A stretch of 31,983 nt of DNA, taken from contig CAVKGV010000020.1 of NCBI GenBank assembly GCA_963656065.1, forward strand, positions 1-31,983, given 5' to 3'. Under the pieces are notes generated by a model that did no database searches, was not told where the DNA came from, and was given only the letters and a program-made list of their open reading frames with translations. Of this stretch, positions 1 to 6,742 are shown one piece after another; within the stretch, counting starts at the first letter, position 1; each line of letters opens with the position of its first letter. Position numbers and translations under genes: made by a program. Source of the stretch: Hallerella sp963656065. GTDB lineage: Bacteria > Fibrobacterota > Fibrobacteria > Fibrobacterales > Fibrobacteraceae.

Positions 1-38
1 CCCCGTCCCACATGGGACGGGGGCCCTCCTTGTTTTAA
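1..38. terminator. Strong hairpin, probable terminator of a gene outside the window
   Basis: Positions 1-22 form an almost perfect GC-rich inverted repeat: CCCCGTCCCA pairs with TGGGACGGGG around a two-base centre. It is followed by a loose T-rich stretch ending near 38. This resembles an intrinsic terminator for a gene left of the window. The T tract is interrupted, so it could also be another kind of structured element. Confidence 0.4.
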
Positions 39-318
39 ACGCCCTTGCCCCGATGGCCGCGAACGCGCCCGCCACCCCGTATTTTCTTGCAGTGTGGGTC
101 ATAACTCTTGATAAATGTCGCAAGTCTAGAGATGTTTTTACTCTTAATTTGAAAAAGTCTGCTTTAGGTATCCATTTAACTTCTTAATAAAAAATAAAAG
201 ACGCTTTTGAAAAAATATTATATTTAGAAAAGATGATTTGTAAAATCGGCAATTTAGGTTTGGATCGCCGCTATGAAAACAGCGGTTACTATGCGGTTTT
301 TGTGCAAAAAACGCTAAG

Positions 319-335
319 TTGGCATGGTTCTTGTA
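319..335 (+). promoter_or_regulatory. Candidate sigma-54 (RpoN) promoter
   Basis: The sequence TTGGCATGGTTCTTGTA resembles the sigma-54 consensus TGGCAC-N5-TTGC. The GG of the -24 element (321-322) and the G of the -12 element (333) are 12 bp apart, as required. The C after that G is replaced by T, a mismatch at an important position. A short dyad about 50 bp upstream could be an activator site. Only the sequence match supports this. Confidence 0.3.
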
Positions 336-401
336 GGGGGGGGCTGCTCGCCTGAGCAGTGCTGTTTTAACCCACTAAAAAATTTTTTAGACGCTTTTAT
401 T

Positions 402-435
402 CTCCGGGCGAAGAATCGCCATGACGGAGCTTTTT
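402..435 (+). terminator. Terminator-like hairpin in the leader of the 295-aa gene
   Basis: A ten-base left arm (402-411) pairs with 416-420 and 425-429, leaving a 4-base bulge (421-424) and an AGAA loop. It is followed immediately by CTTTTT. It lies 43-76 bp before the start codon at 478, so it could be an attenuator or the end of a short transcript starting near 346. Confidence 0.4.
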
Positions 436-477
436 GTGCTTTGGATTTGTTTTCATCCATTCCATTAAGGAGTATCT

Positions 478-1365
478 ATGCTTCAGGAACCTAAGCTTCA
501 AATGATTCAATTTCCCCATCCGACTTGGGAGGACCGCGCCGACATAAGGGGCGTCAAGCCTTGGAATCAAAGCGCCCATAAAAGGAATTTTATCGTTTCG
601 CCGGGCGAGGCGATTGTCTCAAAGGGCGCTGAGCCAAAACGCTTTGAAAATATTTCTTTTTGGGGCGAATGGGAATCCGAAGCCAAAATTGTGGGGCATT
701 TTTATAAAGCCGATTCTCCGATTACGCCGAGACGGTTGATTGCGCCTTTATTCCCGAAGAATATGCCGGAACCCAACGGTGGCAAGTGCTGTGGGAACAC
801 CGATCCGTTTGTCTTTGGGGAACATTTTAAATATTCGAATTGCCGGCAGTATTTTAGAGGTCGTCCGAATCGCTTGCAATATCTTTTGGCGGGTTCGCTG
901 ATTCTGTTCGGCGGAATTTACCAACATGATTTTTGGCTCGATACCGTGTTTGTCGTAAAAGACAAGTTGAAATATAAGGGTTGCGATTGCCAAAATCAAG
1001 AAATGCAGAACTTTTTGAGGGCGGATTATCCGTTCTTTCATGCGGCGACGCTGAAGCCGATCGCTGCGTCTCGTGATATGCAACAGCGTCATTATACGCT
1101 TTATCGCGGGCAGACCTGGTGGGAAAATCCGAATTATTTTTCGTTTGTCCCTTGCGATGTGAATGGAAAAGCCTTTTCTGAGGTTCGGCTGACTTCGGAA
1201 ATGATCCAAAATTTGGGTAAAGGTGCCCAAACTTTCAAAGTTTTGGGAGAATACGAAGAACCTAATCCGACGCCACAAGAGGTTTGGAATAAAATTGTGG
1301 ATGAGGTCTTTGCGCAAGGACTTTCTCTGGGCGTGCGGTTTGACAACACTTTGGCGGATGCCTAA
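478..1365 (+). CDS. Hypothetical protein, 295 aa, unrecognised family
   Basis: The start is well supported: AAGGAG lies 5 bp before ATG 478. I do not recognise the family. The protein has no signal peptide and no clear transmembrane segment, so it is probably cytoplasmic. It contains nine cysteines, including CC in the GGKCCGNTDPF segment and CDC in GCDCQNQ, and many aromatic residues. The central part (about residues 100-165) looks like a conserved core, with a YSNC motif and then GSLILFGG and LDTVFVV strands. Base composition is lower in GC than the nuo genes. The next gene starts 11 bp downstream, and its Shine-Dalgarno overlaps this stop codon, so the two are probably co-transcribed. A nucleic-acid-modification-associated role is conceivable from the strand pattern but is not supported well enough to claim. 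Confidence 0.8.
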   Translation: MLQEPKLQMIQFPHPTWEDRADIRGVKPWNQSAHKRNFIVSPGEAIVSKGAEPKRFENISFWGEWESEAKIVGHFYKADSPITPRRLIAPLFPKNMPEPNGGKCCGNTDPFVFGEHFKYSNCRQYFRGRPNRLQYLLAGSLILFGGIYQHDFWLDTVFVVKDKLKYKGCDCQNQEMQNFLRADYPFFHAATLKPIAASRDMQQRHYTLYRGQTWWENPNYFSFVPCDVNGKAFSEVRLTSEMIQNLGKGAQTFKVLGEYEEPNPTPQEVWNKIVDEVFAQGLSLGVRFDNTLADA

Positions 1366-1376
1366 GGAGGTGAATT

Positions 1377-2438
1377 ATGAAAATTATGGCTAATCATGCA
1401 ATCGAAGTCGGAACGCTTTCGCAGTCTCTGAAAGGCTTTGCCCTGGTAGGAGGCATTTCGCTCGTTCTTGCCGCTTGTTCTTCTGGCGCAAGCGACGTAT
1501 CCAAGCCCGATATGAGCGTTTCCGCCATGGAAGATTTGCCCAACTGCACGGAAAAACGCGAAGGGGAAACGGCTCTTGTCTCGGAAGATAGTTCCACATA
1601 CAAGTGCGAAAACGGCAAATGGACTTTTGTTTTCGCCCCGACGCCAACGGTTGAAACTTTGGACGACCTTTTCAACTGCACGGCAAAAGTCGAAGGCGAC
1701 ACGGTAAAGGTGGAAGCAGAAAGCGCGATTTACCGCTGCGCAGACGGAGAGTGGAAAAAATTCCGCGCCTTGACGGACACGCTATCCGGAGTCGACGATC
1801 TTCTCGCCTGCGTGACGAAGCGCGAAGGGAATTCCGCCTATATTACGAACGAACATGCGCTGTACGCTTGCGAAGACGGGGCATGGGAAAAGAAAATCAC
1901 CTACATGGATACGGTATCGTCGAAGGACGCTCTGCCGAATTGCACGGACAAAAACGAGAACGATTCCAGTTACGTCAAAAAGGAAAACGCGGTCTATCTC
2001 TGCATCGCAAAGTCGTGGCGTTACCTAGGGGACGTTTCGGAAAGCGCGGACGGCCTGCCGAACTGTACCGAGAAGCATGAAGAGGAAAGGGCGTTTGTGG
2101 AAGAGGAGCATGTCACGCTCATTTGCAGCAACGGCAAGTGGTATCGCTACAACATCTACAGCACCATCGAATCCGACGATGTGAAATCCAGCAGTTCCGC
2201 GTCATCCGACAGCAAGTGGGAAGATTACCAACCCGAATCCTCAAGCAGCGTCAAAAGCTCCAGTTCGTCAAAAGGCTCCGAAAATTCCAGCTCGTCGAAG
2301 AATGAAAAAAAGTTCCAGCTCTTTCGAAGTTTCCGGGCATTACGACTGCTCCGTTTACAAATGCGTGACGACCGAATACCTGAACCAGGAAATGCTCGCC
2401 GCCGGCAAGTATGGCGAACTGTTGGATGTCCGCGATAG
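1377..2438 (+). CDS. FISUMP lipoprotein, N-terminal part (frame-disrupted)
   Basis: AAGGAGG at 1364-1370 sets the start at ATG 1377. Residues 19-34 form a lipoprotein signal ending in LAAC, with Cys34 as the lipidated residue, so the product should be anchored in the envelope. Residues about 52-250 hold five repeats of roughly 40 residues. Each has an N-C-T/V type cysteine and a second cysteine before a Gly/Lys-Trp end (for example LPNCTEKREG and YKCENGKW). A Ser-rich linker follows (about 270-308). After codon 308 this frame turns into about 45 residues of Arg-rich nonsense and stops at 2438. The true continuation, a FISUMP domain, is in the next frame from 2302. The two parts together would make about 552 aa. 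Confidence 0.75.
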   Translation: MKIMANHAIEVGTLSQSLKGFALVGGISLVLAACSSGASDVSKPDMSVSAMEDLPNCTEKREGETALVSEDSSTYKCENGKWTFVFAPTPTVETLDDLFNCTAKVEGDTVKVEAESAIYRCADGEWKKFRALTDTLSGVDDLLACVTKREGNSAYITNEHALYACEDGAWEKKITYMDTVSSKDALPNCTDKNENDSSYVKKENAVYLCIAKSWRYLGDVSESADGLPNCTEKHEEERAFVEEEHVTLICSNGKWYRYNIYSTIESDDVKSSSSASSDSKWEDYQPESSSSVKSSSSSKGSENSSSSKNEKKFQLFRSFRALRLLRLQMRDDRIPEPGNARRRQVWRTVGCPR

Positions 2439-3033
2439 CCAGGTGTATCGGACCATCCAGATTGGGGATCAGGTTTGGATGGCGCAGAATTTGAACTATG
2501 CATCCGTAGATGGAAACATGGATTATAAAAAGGGAAGTTTCTGCTATGATGATATTGAAGAAAACTGCGACACGTATGGAAAAATTTATAGTTGGACGGC
2601 TTCGGCGGATATGCCTTCAACATATTCTACATCCACATTTGTCTCGGAAAAGAGAAATGAAGAAAAATACCAAGGAGCCTGCCCTGCGGGATACCATATT
2701 CCGCAATATGAAGAAGTGGTAACATTGCTAACCTATGCAGGAGGCGTTGATTCCTCTGATAATATCGGAAAACTGTCCTCGGCTTTTCTTTGGTCCGATA
2801 GTACAATAGCCAATATGTACGGACTTTCACTTTTGCCTGGTGGTTGGTTTACTGATTATGGAAGTTGCCGTGATGGAGGATATGGAAATCGTTTTTGGCT
2901 GGCTTTAGATACCAAACGTACAGGTGCTTATATATGGGGGTATGCTACGGATGATACAGAAGCAGGTTATCACTTTGATTCAAGAATGAATTACCAACGT
3001 TATAAATTCTCTATCCGCTGCCTCAAAGACTAA
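2302..3033 (+). CDS. FISUMP domain, C-terminal part of the frame-disrupted lipoprotein
   Basis: This frame continues the Ser-rich linker (KKSSSSF) and then runs into the Fibrobacter succinogenes major paralogous domain. Its signature is at about residues 41-65: DVRDSQVYRTIQIG followed by DQVWMAQNLNY. Later family motifs are present: YSWTASADMP, CPAGYHIPQYEE, LPGGWF and the closing FSIRCLKD. The function of the domain is not known; it occurs in many envelope or secreted Fibrobacter proteins. The ATG at 2302 has no ribosome-binding site, so this is almost certainly not an independent gene. It would be in frame with the 1377 start if the A7 run at 2305-2311 had six A. GC content drops in this half compared with the repeat region. 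Confidence 0.7.
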   Translation: MKKSSSSFEVSGHYDCSVYKCVTTEYLNQEMLAAGKYGELLDVRDSQVYRTIQIGDQVWMAQNLNYASVDGNMDYKKGSFCYDDIEENCDTYGKIYSWTASADMPSTYSTSTFVSEKRNEEKYQGACPAGYHIPQYEEVVTLLTYAGGVDSSDNIGKLSSAFLWSDSTIANMYGLSLLPGGWFTDYGSCRDGGYGNRFWLALDTKRTGAYIWGYATDDTEAGYHFDSRMNYQRYKFSIRCLKD

Positions 3034-3069
3034 CCTTGTACACAAATTAACCAATAATCCAAGAAGGTT

Positions 3070-3089
3070 AAGAGCCTATCCCTAAATAG
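3070..3089. repeat. Terminal inverted repeat end of an IS5-family remnant
   Basis: AGAGCCTATCCCTAAATAG next to the transposase stop codon resembles an IS5-superfamily element end. It is preceded by TTA, a plausible target-site duplication base set. No partner end was found on the other side. Confidence 0.45.
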
Positions 3090-3321
3090 CATTAACTTTT
3101 CTCAGCGCGATGATACTTGCCGCGAGATGCGGGAGTACCACGTGCGTGGTCTTCTTGAACCTCACCAGCAGCTTGCGGAACCTGTTCATCCATGAGTGCG
3201 ACGCCTCGACGACCCACCTGCGGGCCTTCCTTCCGCGCCTCTTCGCCGGCGGGTATCTCTTTTTTTGCTTTTCCGAGAGGATTCGATTTACTTGACGATG
3301 AGAATCAAACCTCCTGTTCAT
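3082..3321 (-). pseudogene. IS5-family transposase, C-terminal fragment
   Basis: The reading frame ends in RWVVEASHSWMNRFRKLL followed by VRFKKT and an L-A-A-S-I-I-A-L-R tail. This is the characteristic C-terminus of IS5-type DDE transposases, including the glutamate of the catalytic triad in the VVE motif. A basic KRRGRKARR stretch precedes it, as expected. Only about the last 60-79 residues remain; the N-terminal roughly 200 residues with the two catalytic aspartates are missing, so it is not functional. The first residues may come from flanking sequence, and the ATG at 3321 has no meaning as a start. The fragment abuts and slightly overlaps the end of the frameshifted gene at 3305-3749. 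Confidence 0.75.
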
Positions 3322-3749
3322 TAAATTTGAGAAAAATTCGATACAACAGATTTAGTTGTTTTCGCAACCCTTGTTCAGACTCTGTAGAATCGCAGCGAAT
3401 CGAAAGGTGTGAAACCAATTGCTCAATATCCTCTGTAATGACCTCGTTAATCTTCGGCAATTCAACTTCGATGTTTCCACAAAAAAATGAAGTGGGATTT
3501 TTTCTGATTCTATTTCTTTTGAAAATTGTACTGCTCTATTGACATCACTTAAAGTGAAAGCTTTGTTTCCTGATTTATTATAGCGAAGAACAAAGGATGC
3601 ATAAAAATTTCTAGGATGTTCAATTTCTTCATCAGAGTTTACCAGCAAGTAGTTAGAATGTTATCTTTGTTCTTTGATAGGAGGGAATAACTGATAGCAC
3701 ATTCATCAATGAAATTGCCAAATGTGTTTATGACTTGTTGGATATTCAT
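3305..3749 (-). pseudogene. Hypothetical protein, about 148 aa, interrupted by two frameshifts
   Basis: Read on the minus strand, ATG 3749 has an AAGGAG site 5 bases upstream. The first frame reads MNIQQVINTFGNFIDECAIS and stops early. The frame is restored near 3657 (YLLVNSDEEIEHPRNFYASF) and shifts again at the T7 run read from 3487-3481. It then continues as CGNIEVELPKINEVITEDIE and ends KFNEQEV at 3305. Adding one base at each site gives a continuous 148-residue acidic soluble protein. I do not recognise the family. The transposase remnant starts at its 3' end. It is a decayed gene, or an intact one with sequencing errors; the homopolymer at one site keeps the second possibility open. Confidence 0.55.
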
Positions 3750-3966
3750 AGATGCTCCTTGAATTCTTGTTCGACAAGCTTGTAAGGAATACATAAAAAA
3801 CAGATTGTCAATAGGGCTTGAAAAGTTCCTACATTTTTTTCAACTTTCGACGTATTGGCCAAATTGCAGAATGGCTTTTCTTTTTCTTCTTGCAAAATGA
3901 CCTATAGAAGCACTCTGTGCGACGAAATTCTATTTTCCCGGTGCTTTCGCCGGTGTGTTGAGGCTT

Positions 3967-5265
3967 TTACTCTTTTTCTCTTTGGGCCTTGATTTGTTTC
4001 AGTTCCTGTAGGCGGTCGGCGAGCTTTTTTTCCCTGCCATATTCGGTCGGGGTGTAGATTTCGGTTCCGGCGAGCTCTTTCGGGAGATGTTCCTGCGCGG
4101 AGTAGGCGCCGGGGCTGTCGTGGTCGTAGCGGTAGCCGTTTCCGTAGCCGAGCTGTTCCCCGACTTTCGTCACGGAATTTCGGAACGCCTTTGGCACGGG
4201 GAGCGTCCCTGTCCGCTTGATGAGTGCGTCCGCTTTCATCCCGGCGAGTTCCACGCTGTTGCTTTTCGGAGCGAGCGAAAGATAAATGGCCACTTCGTCT
4301 AATCCGATAAGGCCTTCGGGAATTCCCATGAAATCGAAAGCTTCCCGAGCCGCTGTCGCGAGCAGGAGCGCGTTCGGGTCGGCAAGTCCAATGTCTTCCA
4401 TCGCCATCCGAATCAGCCGCCGGAGAATGAACCGCGGATCTTCGCCGCCTTGGAGCATCCGGTGCAGCCAATAGACCGCCGCGTCGGGGTCGCTTCCGCG
4501 GATGGACTTGTGCAGCGCAGAAATCAGGTTGTAATGTTCCTCGCTCGATTTGTCGTAGCGGAGCGGCTTCTTGAACTGGATTTCTTCGAGGAGCGCGTTG
4601 TCGATCGTGTTCCGCTTTCCCAGATTCTTGGCAATCCATTCGATTTGGTTCAAGAGAAATCGGGCATCGCCGTCGGCCTGCGAAACGAGCTTCTGGAGCG
4701 TCTCCTCGGAAATTTCGACGTCCCGGAGCAGGAGCCCGCGGGGATGTTCCTTGAGCGCGAGCCTTGCGAGGCGGGAGAGGTCTTCGGGCGAAAGGGGCGC
4801 AAACAGGATGAGCTGGCAGCGGGAAAGAAGCGCGGAATTGACTTCAAATCCCGGATTTTCCGTCGTCGCGCCGATGAGCGTGACCGTTCCGTCTTCGACC
4901 GCTTTGAGGAGGGCATCCTGCTGGCTCTTGTTGAATCGGTGGATCTCGTCGATGAAGAGGATCGTGCCGCGTCCCAAATCCTCGTACGTTTTCGCTTCGG
5001 AGAGGACCGACTTGATTTCCTTGACACCGCATTCCACGGCGGAGAGCGCGACAAAGCGCTTTTTCGTGTGAAGTCGGATGACGTTCGCGAGGCTTGTCTT
5101 GCCGCAGCCCGGAGGTCCCCAGAAAATCATGCTGGGAACGTTGTCGCTTTCGACGCTCTGGCGGAGCATGCTGCGGTCGCCTAAAATCTTGTTCTGCCCC
5201 AGAAATTCTTCGAGGGATGTGGGGCGGAGCCTTTCGGCAAGCGGCTTTTCGATGGATTCGGTCAT
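3967..5265 (-). CDS. rarA: Replication-associated recombination protein A, AAA+ ATPase
   Basis: RarA (MgsA) is a tetrameric clamp-loader-like ATPase that acts at stalled replication forks. The 432-aa length is normal. Walker A GPPGCGKT is at residues 50-57 (Lys56). Walker B ILFIDE is at 102-107 with Asp106 and Glu107, followed by IHRFNK. Sensor 1 is GATTENPGFEVNSALLSRC. The C-terminal half carries the family's tetramerisation region (AVYWLHRMLQGGEDPRFI and EHLPKELAG motifs). The start is ATG 5265; no strong Shine-Dalgarno is visible. It is divergent from the nuo operon across 185 bp and appears to be a single-gene unit. Identification is firm. Confidence 0.96.
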   Translation of the reverse strand: MTESIEKPLAERLRPTSLEEFLGQNKILGDRSMLRQSVESDNVPSMIFWGPPGCGKTSLANVIRLHTKKRFVALSAVECGVKEIKSVLSEAKTYEDLGRGTILFIDEIHRFNKSQQDALLKAVEDGTVTLIGATTENPGFEVNSALLSRCQLILFAPLSPEDLSRLARLALKEHPRGLLLRDVEISEETLQKLVSQADGDARFLLNQIEWIAKNLGKRNTIDNALLEEIQFKKPLRYDKSSEEHYNLISALHKSIRGSDPDAAVYWLHRMLQGGEDPRFILRRLIRMAMEDIGLADPNALLLATAAREAFDFMGIPEGLIGLDEVAIYLSLAPKSNSVELAGMKADALIKRTGTLPVPKAFRNSVTKVGEQLGYGNGYRYDHDSPGAYSAQEHLPKELAGTEIYTPTEYGREKKLADRLQELKQIKAQREKE

Positions 5266-5352
5266 GTCTGCGCTATAAATATAGCTTCTGTTTTTTGCCT
5301 GAAATCCTACCGGAATGCTGGATTATCAAATCGTTTTTTGGGGGAGGAATTT

Positions 5353-5430
5353 TTGAAAATCCTTTCATTTTTGTGCTTTTGCCGCCTGATACGTGCACGT
5401 TCGGATTCATATTTCTATCTTTTGCCGTGA
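5353..5430 (+). CDS. Possible 25-aa leader peptide upstream of nuoB
   Basis: A very strong GGGGAGGA (5341-5348) sits 4 bases before TTG 5353. It opens a short frame encoding a peptide that begins (M)KILSFLCFCRLIRARS and stops at TGA 5428-5430, 20 bp before nuoB. NuoB itself has only a weak site (ACGAGG). The arrangement would allow translational coupling into the operon, but a chance frame is quite possible. Confidence 0.2.
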   Translation: MKILSFLCFCRLIRARSDSYFYLLP

Positions 5431-5450
5431 CATTTACGAGGTATCGTTCT

Positions 5451-6092
5451 ATGGCAGTCGAAGCCCAAGAAGCCAGTTTTTTTACAACGAAACTTGACTT
5501 CATCGTCAACTGGGGACGAAAAAATTCCCTGTGGCCGTTTCCCTATGGCACGGCTTGTTGCGCGATTGAATTCATGAGCACGGAAACAAGTCCCTACGAT
5601 CTTTCGCGTATCGGTTCCGAATATGTCCGCTTTACACCGCGCCAGTCCGATGTGTTGGCGGTCCAGGGGACAATTACTTACAAGCAGGCCCCGATCCTCA
5701 AGCGCATCTACGAGCAGATGGCCGAACCGAAATGGGTTATCGCGATGGGTGCGTGCGCGACTTCCGGCGGCGTCTATGACTGCTACTGCACGGTGCCGGG
5801 AATCGACAACATCATCCCGGTGGACGTCTATATCGGCGGTTGCCCGAGCCGTCCCGAAGCTTTTTTCGATGCGATGTTCGATATCCAGAAAAAGCTTTCC
5901 GACGAATCTTACATGAAGGAGCGGAAGGAACGCGTCCGGGAACAGGTGGAGCTTTTGCGGGCGAAGACCGCCGAGGCGAAACGCGAATTTGCCGAATATT
6001 CCCGCGAGAAGGCCGAAGAAATCAAGGAAAAGGCGAATCATCTCAAGGATTCCGTTATCCGCAAGGCTGAATTTTGGAAGGAGAATCCGTAA
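5451..6092 (+). CDS. nuoB: NADH-quinone oxidoreductase subunit B
   Basis: NuoB carries the terminal iron-sulfur cluster N2 that reduces quinone at the junction of the peripheral arm and the membrane. The N2 ligands are visible: the tandem Cys36-Cys37 in YGTACCAIEF, Cys102 in MGACATSGG and Cys131 in GGCPSRPE. ATG 5451 is chosen because it begins the conserved core 20 residues later; the frame stays open upstream without family similarity. The protein is 213 aa, longer than the usual 160-180. The extra residues (about 145-213) form a highly charged, probably helical tail rich in Glu, Lys and Ala. This is the first gene of the operon; nuoA, which usually precedes it, is absent. Confidence 0.96.
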   Translation: MAVEAQEASFFTTKLDFIVNWGRKNSLWPFPYGTACCAIEFMSTETSPYDLSRIGSEYVRFTPRQSDVLAVQGTITYKQAPILKRIYEQMAEPKWVIAMGACATSGGVYDCYCTVPGIDNIIPVDVYIGGCPSRPEAFFDAMFDIQKKLSDESYMKERKERVREQVELLRAKTAEAKREFAEYSREKAEEIKEKANHLKDSVIRKAEFWKENP

Positions 6093-6742
6093 TGGTCGCA
6101 TCCGATAATGTAAAGGAACCGATTGTCGCTACCCCGGAAGCGCGCAAGGCTTTTGAAGAATCCGTTTTGAAGAGCCTCGAAAAGTGGGGCGTCTCCCGCT
6201 CCGAAAAGAATCCGTGGGGGCTTACCGTTGTCGTCGGGCGTGAAAATCTGCACGATGTCGTCGCATTTGTCCGGGACGATCTGAAGCTTGACATGCTTCT
6301 CGATATCGTCGGAATCGATTATCTCGGGATGAAAAATTACGCCGGACCTCGGTTTGCGGTCGAGTATGTTTTGAAGAGCGTCTATGAGCCGTCCAAGCGT
6401 CTGGTGGTGAAGGTTTCCATCGAAGAAGCCGACCTGAACGTCCCGACGATTTCGGATCTGTATCCGATTGCGAATTGGCAGGAACGCGAAGTCTATGACC
6501 AGTTCGGGGTGAATTTTGTCGGTCACCCGGATCTTCGCCGCTTGCTGAACCATGTGGAATTTGTGGGGCATCCGCTGCGAAAGGATTATCCGGCGCACCG
6601 TCGCCAGTGGCTTTCAACGAATGATTATCTGTATCCGGCGCTGGAAAAACGTCTGGAATCCAAGGGCTACCGCATTTTGGAACGCCCGAAGGAAATCTTG
6701 CCGAACGAAGTTGAATATTTGACAGGGAGCATCAGAAAATGA
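6092..6742 (+). CDS. nuoC: NADH-quinone oxidoreductase subunit C
   Basis: NuoC (30-kDa subunit) is a cluster-free structural protein of the peripheral arm that packs against NuoD and NuoB. The 216-aa product has the family core LLDIVGIDYLG and FAVEYVL, and the signature EREVYDQFGVNFVGHPDLRR, followed by HPLRKDYP. The ATG at 6092 overlaps the nuoB stop (TAATG) and has GGAAGGAG 8 bases upstream, which decides the start over an upstream in-frame TTG. NuoC and NuoD are separate proteins here, not fused as in E. coli. Confidence 0.95.
   Translation: MVASDNVKEPIVATPEARKAFEESVLKSLEKWGVSRSEKNPWGLTVVVGRENLHDVVAFVRDDLKLDMLLDIVGIDYLGMKNYAGPRFAVEYVLKSVYEPSKRLVVKVSIEEADLNVPTISDLYPIANWQEREVYDQFGVNFVGHPDLRRLLNHVEFVGHPLRKDYPAHRRQWLSTNDYLYPALEKRLESKGYRILERPKEILPNEVEYLTGSIRK

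Larger units (their letters stand above)
39..477 (+). other. AT-rich non-coding leader upstream of the 295-aa gene
   Basis: I see no convincing gene in these roughly 440 bases. They are AT-rich between about 120 and 400. They contain a dyad (CCGCT at 268-272 pairing with AGCGG at 281-285), a sigma-54-like promoter at 319-335, a run of eight G at 336-343, a 6-bp hairpin (344-349 with 354-359) and a terminator-like hairpin at 402-435. An AAGGAG ribosome-binding site at 467-472 serves the ATG at 478. The arrangement suggests a regulated leader; this is inference. Confidence 0.5.

Noticed and set aside
5094..5450. N-terminal extension of NuoB or a hidden nuoA in the open frame upstream
   Set aside because: The upstream part is antisense to rarA and shows no NuoA helices or family motifs; the conserved NuoB core fits the start at 5451.
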